Assembly (NCBI GenBank): GCA_029934755.1
Contig: JAOZLQ010000159.1
Coordinates: forward strand, 1-5,297
Source: Desulfuromusa sp.
GTDB lineage: Bacteria > Desulfobacterota > Desulfuromonadia > Desulfuromonadales > Geopsychrobacteraceae
DNA length: 5,297 bases
Direction of reading: 5' to 3'
The position numbers were made by a program, and so were the translations under genes. The notes under the pieces are model-generated. The model was not told the origin of the DNA. It searched no databases and saw only the letters and a list, made by a program, of their open reading frames with translations. Of the stretch, positions 1 to 4,877 are shown in pieces. Position 1 is the first letter of the stretch. The number at the start of each line of letters is the position of its first letter.

Positions 1-390
1 GGTAATGGAACGTTCGGCACCAAACAGCACGAAGACTACGTCGCAGATTTGCTTGACGCGCAAACCGGGGAGATTATTCCCGGCAAGCACAGCATTCAAA
101 TCCAGGCCATTCCAAAGCTGAACTTTGACTGGTCGCAGATTGTCACACGTGAAGGAATCCAGCTGGCAACGGTAGGCAGTCACTGGCCTCTCAGTCGTGC
201 TTTCAATAAGAAAGAACTCGATACATTCTTACGTACGAACACTTGCATGGGCTGTCACCGAAACATGAGTGAAGTTGAACTCTGGGAGAAAGTCAGCAAA
301 GAGGGGATGCTTAACCCGCAAGAGCATCAGGATTTGATGAACGAGATGCTAAAAAATATGGCGAAAAATGCACCTGTAACCAAGAAATAA
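1..390 (+). CDS. C-type cytochrome, C-terminal fragment (5' end outside window)
   Basis: The reading frame is open from the first base and ends in TAA, giving the last 129 residues of a longer protein; the TTG at 49 is an internal codon, not the start. One heme-attachment motif CMGCH is seen at residues 82-86 of the fragment (bases 244-258). Histidines at residues 10, 30 and 61 could be distal ligands for this or upstream hemes. The tail after the heme motif is acidic and helical in character and ends in a lysine-rich stretch. Proteins with CxxCH motifs are exported and get covalent heme in the periplasm, so a role in respiratory or extracellular electron transfer is likely; multiheme nature is inferred, because only one motif is visible. 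A strong terminator follows, making this the last gene of its transcript. I do not recognise the specific family. Confidence 0.75.
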   Translation, partial: GNGTFGTKQHEDYVADLLDAQTGEIIPGKHSIQIQAIPKLNFDWSQIVTREGIQLATVGSHWPLSRAFNKKELDTFLRTNTCMGCHRNMSEVELWEKVSKEGMLNPQEHQDLMNEMLKNMAKNAPVTKK

Positions 391-428
391 GTAATTTATG
401 ACCTGAGAAAGTTCTCTCTTTCTATGTC

Positions 429-459
429 CCCCGGCAGCTATGTCTGCCGGGGATTTTTT
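429..459 (+). terminator. Rho-independent terminator of the cytochrome gene
   Basis: A perfect 9-bp GC-rich stem (CCCCGGCAG at 429-437 with CTGCCGGGG at 444-452) closes a 6-base loop. One A and then a run of six T follow (454-459). It lies about 40 bases after the cytochrome stop codon. The T-run is present only on the + strand, so it acts in that direction. Confidence 0.92.
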
Positions 460-466
460 ATTCTTA

Positions 467-472
467 TATAAT
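467..472 (+). promoter_or_regulatory. Possible -10 element for the small membrane protein gene
   Basis: A perfect TATAAT lies just after the cytochrome terminator and would start transcription near 479, about 10 bases before the TTG start at 490. No good -35 box is found at 16-18 bp spacing, because that position falls inside the terminator stem. AT-rich DNA often gives such matches by chance. Confidence 0.3.
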
Positions 473-489
473 CGTGAAAGTAGCTGATT

Positions 490-951
490 TTGAATTTACT
501 CCTATTAAAAGTTATCGCAGCTATTGAAATATTTGGTGGTGTGTGGGGTTTCGTCATCATGCTCTACCGATTGACTAATATTTTGGATAGCCTGAAGTTC
601 ATCATATTTCTGCTAGTTTATCTGATTCCATTTGCTCTTAGTGTCTTAGCCGGTATTTTATTGTGGAAGAAAAAAGTAGCAGGATTAAACCTGTCTCTGG
701 TCGTGCAACTATTGCAAATCCCCTATTTTGCCCTAAGTGGACTTTACTATTCGTTCATATCCGGAGTATTACTTGGTATCAGAATTAATTTACTGGAAGG
801 AATAAAAAACTATAATTTCAATTTCATGTTGGGAGGATACTGCCAAATACAAACCGGTCTGCCATTAGACATTGCAGCATTTGGTATCAATATTTTTGCT
901 GTTGTGATTTTTATTTTTTTACTTGTAAAAAAAATGAAGGATTACAGGTAG
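490..951 (+). CDS. Small integral membrane protein of unknown function
   Basis: A 153-residue, very hydrophobic protein with about four membrane segments near residues 3-25, 36-59, 66-95 and 126-147, ending in a short lysine/arginine-rich tail (VKKMKDYR). Short polar loops join the segments, and a longer one at about 100-125 contains a single cysteine. No catalytic motif is visible and I do not recognise the family. The start is uncertain: an in-frame TAG at 481 leaves TTG at 490 as the first usual start codon, with no clear Shine-Dalgarno; the first in-frame ATG is at 559 and would cut into the first membrane segment, which favours TTG. The gene is more AT-rich than its neighbours. Its last 10 bases overlap the 3' end of the convergent phosphatase gene. 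The sustained hydrophobic pattern supports a real gene, but expression is not shown. Confidence 0.6.
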   Translation: MNLLLLKVIAAIEIFGGVWGFVIMLYRLTNILDSLKFIIFLLVYLIPFALSVLAGILLWKKKVAGLNLSLVVQLLQIPYFALSGLYYSFISGVLLGIRINLLEGIKNYNFNFMLGGYCQIQTGLPLDIAAFGINIFAVVIFIFLLVKKMKDYR

Positions 952-1556
952 TCCAATAACTCCAGATGATTCGATAGCGAAATTGTTCCTGAGACACTTC
1001 CTCCATAACCAGCAAATTGAACATTGGCTTCTGCAGCAGCTAATTTATCGAGTTCAGAATCGCCAATAAAAAGACATCTATCCGGTCTCACTTCAAGCTT
1101 TTCTGCCGCCAGAAACAGCATATCTGGAGCCGGTTTTGGGCGTTCAACATCGTGACTGCTCACAACAACAGAAAAATATTTGAGTAAATTAAAATGATCT
1201 AGAATTGATATAATGCTTTTGCCACGATTGGTCGCAATTGCCATTGGGAGATGACCGGAGAGACTCTCCAAAAGATCCAGAAGATTTAACTCTGGCTTCA
1301 TATGAGGGATAAATTCACGGTAGTCCAATGTTGCCGAAAAATTAAGGGCTGACTGCAAGTCTTCCGCACGCAGAAGGTTTGCCAAAACCTCTGGAGAACT
1401 AGCAGTATGACATAGATGAGACAGTTCTTTTTGCTCTACTGAGACCAGAGGATAGGCAAATTCAGCAAGAATTCGATTGTAATAAGCCAAATTTGCCTGT
1501 TGGCTTTCAAACATCACTCCATCACAATCAAAAATTACTGCATCGATCTGACTCAT
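942..1556 (-). CDS. HAD-superfamily hydrolase, phosphoglycolate phosphatase-like
   Basis: A 204-residue protein carrying all four HAD motifs. Motif I is FDCDGV with the nucleophile Asp10 and general acid/base Asp12. Motif II is the Thr109 of ATNRG. Motif III is Lys141 in RPKPAPD. Motif IV is GDSELD with Asp166 and Asp170 for Mg2+ binding. Residues of about 15-90 between motifs I and II form a helical cap, as in subfamily I enzymes (Gph, beta-phosphoglucomutase, pyrophosphatase PpaX). The protein should therefore be an active cytosolic Mg2+-dependent phosphatase of a small phosphorylated metabolite; the substrate cannot be read from sequence. It is the last gene of the rluD-like/lgt operon. 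Its ATG overlaps the lgt stop codon in an ATGA, implying translational coupling. Its 3' end overlaps the convergent membrane protein gene, and no terminator hairpin is visible there. Confidence 0.88.
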   Translation of the reverse strand: MSQIDAVIFDCDGVMFESQQANLAYYNRILAEFAYPLVSVEQKELSHLCHTASSPEVLANLLRAEDLQSALNFSATLDYREFIPHMKPELNLLDLLESLSGHLPMAIATNRGKSIISILDHFNLLKYFSVVVSSHDVERPKPAPDMLFLAAEKLEVRPDRCLFIGDSELDKLAAAEANVQFAGYGGSVSGTISLSNHLELLDYL

Positions 1557-2332
1557 GGCTTATTCCTCTTCAGCACATAGACCAAACCACCCAGACCAAC
1601 TAAGATCATCGGCAATGACAATAACTGTCCCATCGTAGCCCCTCCCCAGAGAAAACCAAGATGATCATCCGGCTGGCGCATAAATTCGACCAGAAAACGG
1701 AAGACTCCATAGAACAGAACAAAACTGAAGGCGGGAATACCGCGTCGCACCCGCAGGCGATGCAAAAAATAAATCAGAATAAAAAGAATCAGCCCCTCAA
1801 GACCGGCTTCGTAGAGTTGGCTCGGATGGCGTGGTAATGAACCACCATTAGGGAAAATGACTCCCCAAGGATGTTCGGTCACTCGACCCCAGAGTTCCGA
1901 ATTAATAAAATTCCCGATCCGACCGAACCCCAAACCAATTGGCACAGCAGAGACAGCCAAATCAGCAATCAGCAGAAGGGCCAGATTGTGCCTCCAACAA
2001 AAAATCAATAAAACAATCAGAACTCCAAGCAGCCCCCCATGAAAACTCATTCCTCCCTGCCAGACGTAAAATATCTCGAGAGGATGGCTTAAATAATAAA
2101 TAGAGTTATAAAACAGGATATAACCAAGACGGCCACCAATCACAACACCGAGGACTGCATAGAATAGCAGATCAGAGATAACCTCTTTTTTAACTGACAT
2201 TTCACGCAATTTGGCAACATGACACATCATAAAATAACCACCAACAAAACCCAGCAAATACATCATCCCATACCAACGAATCGCGAGTGGACCAATACTG
2301 AATATAATAGGATCAATTTGTGGAAAATTCAT
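1553..2332 (-). CDS. lgt: Prolipoprotein diacylglyceryl transferase Lgt
   Basis: Lgt transfers a diacylglyceryl group from phosphatidylglycerol to the lipobox cysteine of prolipoproteins in the inner membrane, the first step of lipoprotein maturation. The 259-residue length is normal for the family, with about seven membrane segments. Diagnostic motifs are present in order: RWYGMMY (19-25), GGRLGY (66-71), GGMSFHGG (93-100) with His98 matching the conserved E. coli His103, the family signature GFGRIGNFINSELWGR (135-150) with Arg138, Asn141, Glu146 and Gly149, RHPSQLYEA (168-176), and FRFLVEFMRQPD (211-222) with Arg212 and Glu216 matching essential E. coli Arg239 and Glu243. All the key residues I know are intact. 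The ATG overlaps the TGA of the upstream pseudouridine synthase gene by 4 bp, and the stop overlaps the following phosphatase gene by 4 bp, so it sits in the middle of a coupled operon. Confidence 0.97.
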   Translation of the reverse strand: MNFPQIDPIIFSIGPLAIRWYGMMYLLGFVGGYFMMCHVAKLREMSVKKEVISDLLFYAVLGVVIGGRLGYILFYNSIYYLSHPLEIFYVWQGGMSFHGGLLGVLIVLLIFCWRHNLALLLIADLAVSAVPIGLGFGRIGNFINSELWGRVTEHPWGVIFPNGGSLPRHPSQLYEAGLEGLILFILIYFLHRLRVRRGIPAFSFVLFYGVFRFLVEFMRQPDDHLGFLWGGATMGQLLSLPMILVGLGGLVYVLKRNKP

Positions 2333-3255
2333 AAATCTCTCATTTTAAGCATATTGATACTACCTTGCATGTCTTCAGGCATGGGAACAGAAAAAACCAT
2401 ATCATGATTCAGCACTGGATGGCGAAAAGCGAGGTTTGATGCATGCAACAGTGGTCTTAATATTTTGATCCCAGAAATTTGATCCTCGCCACCATAGCGC
2501 TGATCACCAACCAAGGGACAACCCTGTTCGGCCATATGCGCTCGAATTTGATGAGAACGACCGGTTAATATTTCAACATCCAACAATGAATAATTTGCAA
2601 ATTTTTCAACCAGATGAAACCGAGTAATTGCTTCTTTACCACCCTTTTCAACAGATTTGACCCGATTTTCTCTTCTGGATCGAGCGAGAAATGATCTAAT
2701 TTCTCCCTGACTTGATCCTGGGGCACCATGAACCAGAGCAAGATAATCTTTCTTGACTTCATGTTCCAGAAAAATCCGCGTCATTTCCTTATGTGCTCGA
2801 GGATGAATAGAAAAAACGATAATCCCTGAAGTCCCCCTGTCCAAACGCTGAATCATTCCAATTTCAGCTTTTTTCTGCGGACGAAAGGGGTCTTTCAAAT
2901 GCCATTGCAACGATTCAAATAACGTCCCTTTGAACCGAGCATGAGTTGGTTGTGTATCAATGAGTGCATGTTTATTTAAAACAATGATAAATTGATCTTG
3001 AAACAAAATATCTTGTTCTTTAATTCGATATGGTTCTAAAGGTAATTGATCTATATAAACTTCTACCGATTCCCCTAATAAAACCGCAGTCGAACAACTT
3101 CTAACCCTGCGGCCATTAACGTGAACTCCACCAAGATCAATAATTTTTTTTGCCTGGGTCCGGGATAATCCGGCAGAAGAATTAGCCAGATATTGATCAA
3201 GTCTCAGACCAATAAGTTCGGGGGTCACCTGCAGGCGATGGATTATCCACTTCAT
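2329..3255 (-). CDS. RluA/RluD-family RNA pseudouridine synthase
   Basis: This 308-residue enzyme should isomerise specific uridines in RNA, most likely 23S rRNA, to pseudouridine. An N-terminal S4 RNA-binding domain (about residues 15-65, with LRLDQYLA and GLSRTQAKKII) precedes the catalytic domain. The active-site loop is QRLDRGTSG (136-144) with nucleophile Asp139. The C-terminal motif GRSHQIRAHMAEQGCPLVGD (232-251) and the YGG after it are canonical. Two places are unusual for the family: Gln136 replaces the common His of HRLD, and the loop usually written NKPAG...HP is degenerate (NKHALIDTQPT, 94-104). It is therefore a divergent member, and the target site (RluD-like, RluC-like or other) is open. 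It is the first gene of the three-gene operon. The ATG at 3255 has only a weak GGA about 11 bases upstream. The gene runs divergently from the 6S RNA promoter. Confidence 0.9.
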   Translation of the reverse strand: MKWIIHRLQVTPELIGLRLDQYLANSSAGLSRTQAKKIIDLGGVHVNGRRVRSCSTAVLLGESVEVYIDQLPLEPYRIKEQDILFQDQFIIVLNKHALIDTQPTHARFKGTLFESLQWHLKDPFRPQKKAEIGMIQRLDRGTSGIIVFSIHPRAHKEMTRIFLEHEVKKDYLALVHGAPGSSQGEIRSFLARSRRENRVKSVEKGGKEAITRFHLVEKFANYSLLDVEILTGRSHQIRAHMAEQGCPLVGDQRYGGEDQISGIKILRPLLHASNLAFRHPVLNHDMVFSVPMPEDMQGSINMLKMRDL

Positions 3256-3309
3256 AAGTTAGAATGTCCGTTTATTACAATATGACATTTATTAAATCTA
3301 ATTTCTCTC

Positions 3310-3337
3310 TTGACATTAATCCAGAAGTTGCTATCAT
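3310..3337 (+). promoter_or_regulatory. Sigma70-type promoter for the 6S RNA gene
   Basis: A perfect -35 box TTGACA (3310-3315), a 16-bp spacer and a -10 box TATCAT (3332-3337; 5 of 6 match TATAAT) are present. Transcription would start near 3344 and run into the 6S RNA about 17 bases further on. It lies between the rluD-like start codon and the RNA and points away from the operon, so it does not serve that gene. Both boxes and their spacing agree, making this the best promoter in the window. Confidence 0.75.
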
Positions 3338-3360
3338 TAAATCACAAGATAGATCTTTGA

Positions 3361-3536
3361 ATTTCTGGGGTGCACGGAATGGTTCTGATTCCTTGACCAA
3401 CGTTTTTGCTGGCCTGTCATTACGTGGAAATGTTGTGTGCAAGCCTGCCAATGAGTAGGACGTCTAATACTTTTCCCGTAGACAAAAATTTTTATTCAGG
3501 TCATTTGTAACGAATCATACCGGCATCCCGGAGACC
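3361..3536 (+). ncRNA. ssrS: 6S RNA (RNA polymerase-binding regulatory RNA)
   Basis: 6S RNA mimics an open promoter and binds sigma70 RNA polymerase holoenzyme to adjust transcription in stationary phase. The evidence is structural. Bases 3362-3373 pair with 3523-3534 (12 continuous pairs, some G-U), then 3375-3377 with 3520-3522, 3379-3385 with 3512-3518 (7 pairs) and 3394-3398 with 3499-3503, forming a long interrupted closing helix. An open middle follows, with a small hairpin on its 3' side (GTCTA 3462-3466 with TAGAC 3479-3483), and a terminal stem 3413-3421 with 3450-3459 that has one bulged A. The ends (ATTTCTGGGGTGC and GGCATCCCGGAGA) resemble the E. coli 6S ends as I remember them (AUUUCUCUGAGAUG and GGCAUCUCGGAGA). 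The length of about 176 fits the 180-nt class. A strong promoter lies upstream and a terminator downstream. Exact mature ends are estimated. A 64-codon frame at 3264-3458 on this strand lacks a ribosome site and is not taken as a gene. Confidence 0.85.
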
Positions 3537-3546
3537 ATTCCATAAT

Positions 3547-3579
3547 AAAAAGGCTCTGAAATAATTTCAGAGCCTTTTT
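3547..3579. terminator. Bidirectional rho-independent terminator between 6S RNA and ihfB
   Basis: A perfect 10-bp stem (GGCTCTGAAA at 3552-3561 with TTTCAGAGCC at 3565-3574) with a 3-base loop TAA is flanked by five A (3547-3551) and five T (3575-3579). It therefore gives a hairpin plus U-tract on both strands. On the - strand it lies about 27 bases after the ihfB stop codon; on the + strand about 15 bases after the estimated 6S RNA 3' end. It insulates two convergent transcription units. Confidence 0.92.
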
Positions 3580-3605
3580 ATTGCTTACCATTTTATAAAT
3601 TACCG

Positions 3606-3884
3606 CTACTCATCGACGCGATCTCGTAATTCCTTACCTGTTTTAAAAAATGGTGTTTTTCTGCATGGAATTTTAACTAACTCACCACTTTTCGGATTAC
3701 GCGCTTCACGAGCATCACGTTCACGAACTGAAAAAGAACCAAACCCTCGGATTTCAACCCGATCCCCTTGTGCAAGAGCTTTTCCGATCCCACCAAAAAT
3801 CAGGTTAATAACAGTTTCCGCGTCTTTTTTATTAAGGATTTCATGTCCATCTGAAAGTTGCTCTATCAATTCACTTTTTGTCAT
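3606..3884 (-). CDS. ihfB: Integration host factor subunit beta (HU/IHF family)
   Basis: A 92-residue DNA-bending protein of the bacterial HU/IHF family. The N-terminus MTKSELIEQL and the core EIRGFGSFSVRERDAREARN (44-63) closely match IhfB. The DNA-intercalating proline is Pro64 in RNPKSGE, and the C-terminus PFFKTGKELRDRV is also typical of IhfB rather than HU. IHF normally works as an IhfA-IhfB heterodimer in the nucleoid, bending specific sites for transcription (notably with sigma54 promoters), recombination and replication. The ihfA partner is not in this window. It lies 40 bp after sppA and downstream of rpsA, the rpsA-ihfB association being widespread in Proteobacteria. A good Shine-Dalgarno GGAAGG lies 5 bases before the ATG, within a duplicated 9-bp unit. 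A terminator follows at once. A homodimeric HU-like paralogue is the alternative. Confidence 0.92.
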   Translation of the reverse strand: MTKSELIEQLSDGHEILNKKDAETVINLIFGGIGKALAQGDRVEIRGFGSFSVRERDAREARNPKSGELVKIPCRKTPFFKTGKELRDRVDE

Positions 3885-3888
3885 CTTA

Positions 3889-3906
3889 ACCTTCCATACC
3901 TTCCAT
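3889..3906 (-). repeat. Tandem 9-bp repeat duplicating the ihfB Shine-Dalgarno sequence
   Basis: The unit ATGGAAGGT (- strand) occurs twice without a gap, at 3906-3898 and 3897-3889. Each copy has GGAAGG, a good anti-16S match. The proximal copy is at ideal spacing (5 bases) from the ihfB ATG; the distal copy is 14 bases away, too far for normal initiation. It could act as a ribosome stand-by site or be a neutral slippage duplication. Confidence 0.8.
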
Positions 3907-3911
3907 ATATT

Positions 3912-3940
3912 TTAATATTCATAATCAATAGTTATTCCAA
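3912..3940 (-). promoter_or_regulatory. Possible promoter for ihfB
   Basis: On the - strand, TTGGAA (3940-3935) and TATTAA (3917-3912) are separated by 17 bp, each matching 4 of 6 consensus bases. Transcription would begin near 3905. The region is very AT-rich, so chance is a real possibility and ihfB may simply be co-transcribed with sppA. The -35 box would lie in the end of the sppA coding region. Confidence 0.35.
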
Positions 3941-4815
3941 AGATACTGTGGCCCTATTGTTCTTTGTCCACTGAGATCGACACCAAGGTATCGACTCACA
4001 GCACTTTGCAAATATCGATCAATCAAATTGATTTTTTCAGGCTCCGGATAAATCAAATCTGGATCATCACCAATCCCTGCAACTTCAGCAGCATACGAGA
4101 TTGCATCATTCAATGTTCCAAGTTCATCAATCAGACCAGCATCTTTTGCCTGCCGACCGGTAAAAATACGGCCATCGACAAAAGGTTTTAAACTTTCCAC
4201 CGACCTATTACGTCCAGCGCTAATAGCTTCGACAAACTGCAAATGAACATCGTCTATCATCTCTTGTAACAATGCACGGTCGGCCGCTGAGAATTCCCGT
4301 GTTGATGAGCCAATATCCTTAAATCGCCCACTTTTCACAACCTCAGTCTGTATTCCAACTTTACCCATCAATTCCTGATAGTTAGGAAAAGACATAATCA
4401 CACCAATACTTCCAGTGATAGTTCCAGGATTTGCAAATATTCGTTCCCCGGCAACCGCAAGGTAATAACCACCAGAAGCAGCAACCGAACCCATTGAGAC
4501 CACCAACGGTTTCTCTTTGGCCAGCTGCTTTAATTCAGCATAAATTTCCTGCGATGGGCCAACACCTCCCCCAGGAGAATCAATTCTGATAACAACCGCT
4601 TTGATATTGTTACGATCACGGAATTCTTCAATTTGTTCAATCATCCGGCGCGCATCGACAATGGCACCTTCAACCTCAAGAATACCAATTTTATCACCGA
4701 CAGAGACAACAACTGTACCATTACGGAATAGTCCTGCAGTAAAAATTGCCAGAAGAAAAAATAGGAAAATTCCACCGACGGTCATAGATGCGATTAAAAA
4801 AGGGCGTTTTTTCAT
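3925..4815 (-). CDS. sppA: Signal peptide peptidase SppA, short form (S49 family)
   Basis: SppA is a membrane-anchored serine protease that degrades signal peptides left in the membrane after export. From the ATG at 4815 the protein has 296 residues, typical of the short, single-domain form. It starts MKKRPFLIA with one membrane anchor at about residues 6-28. The catalytic Ser is Ser114 in AASGGYY and the general base Lys is Lys166 in SGRFKDIGSSTR; the oxyanion region DSPGGGV is at about residues 79-85. These match the Ser/Lys dyad of the family, with GSS in place of the commoner GSP after the lysine. An alternative in-frame TTG at 4842 would add nine residues, but it lies inside the rpsA terminator hairpin, so I prefer 4815. 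Only a weak GGTTGA-type ribosome site precedes this ATG. The gene sits between rpsA and ihfB on the same strand. Confidence 0.93.
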   Translation of the reverse strand: MKKRPFLIASMTVGGIFLFFLLAIFTAGLFRNGTVVVSVGDKIGILEVEGAIVDARRMIEQIEEFRDRNNIKAVVIRIDSPGGGVGPSQEIYAELKQLAKEKPLVVSMGSVAASGGYYLAVAGERIFANPGTITGSIGVIMSFPNYQELMGKVGIQTEVVKSGRFKDIGSSTREFSAADRALLQEMIDDVHLQFVEAISAGRNRSVESLKPFVDGRIFTGRQAKDAGLIDELGTLNDAISYAAEVAGIGDDPDLIYPEPEKINLIDRYLQSAVSRYLGVDLSGQRTIGPQYLWNNY

Positions 4816-4825
4816 TTCAACCAAT

Positions 4826-4858
4826 AAAAAAGGGGCTCCCAATATTTCTGGAGCCCCT
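4826..4858 (-). terminator. Rho-independent terminator after rpsA
   Basis: A perfect 9-bp stem (+ strand AGGGGCTCC at 4831-4839 with GGAGCCCCT at 4850-4858) closes a 10-base loop. On the - strand it is followed by a run of six T (4831-4826, sharing its first base with the stem). It begins about 20 bases after the rpsA stop. The + strand side has no T-run, so it works for rpsA only. It ends 10 bases before the sppA ATG. Confidence 0.88.
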
Positions 4859-4877
4859 ATTCAGGTTTATTGATAAC

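Noticed and set aside
405..416. GAGAA-AG-TTCTC small inverted repeat before the cytochrome terminator
   Set aside because: The stem is only 5 bp with a 2-base gap; too weak for a hairpin, and no known operator was recognised.
1857..2042. + strand frame inside lgt
   Set aside because: It lies wholly opposite the well-supported lgt coding sequence and has low-complexity, non-domain composition; it is a shadow frame.
2565..2762. Second - strand frame inside the rluD-like gene
   Set aside because: It is an out-of-frame overlap of the pseudouridine synthase with no independent start signals.
3256..3309. Promoter for the rluD-lgt-HAD operon
   Set aside because: AT-rich -10-like words (for example TGTAAT and TAATAA) occur on the - strand, but none is paired with a convincing -35 box, so no site is reported.
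3264..3458. 64-codon + strand frame in the ihfB/rluD-like gap
   Set aside because: There is no ribosome site, the start codon is only 8 bp from the divergent rluD-like start, the peptide has no domain character, and the frame runs into the 6S RNA. Its ATG also lies upstream of the promoter at 3310-3337, so that transcript would not include it.
4816..4842. TTG-initiated nine-residue N-terminal extension of sppA
   Set aside because: The TTG and the next codons form the loop and 3' arm of the rpsA terminator hairpin. The ATG at 4815 gives a normal K-rich start followed by the membrane anchor.
4601..4873. + strand frame opposite the sppA N-terminus
   Set aside because: It is antisense to the well-supported sppA and has no ribosome site or recognisable motif.
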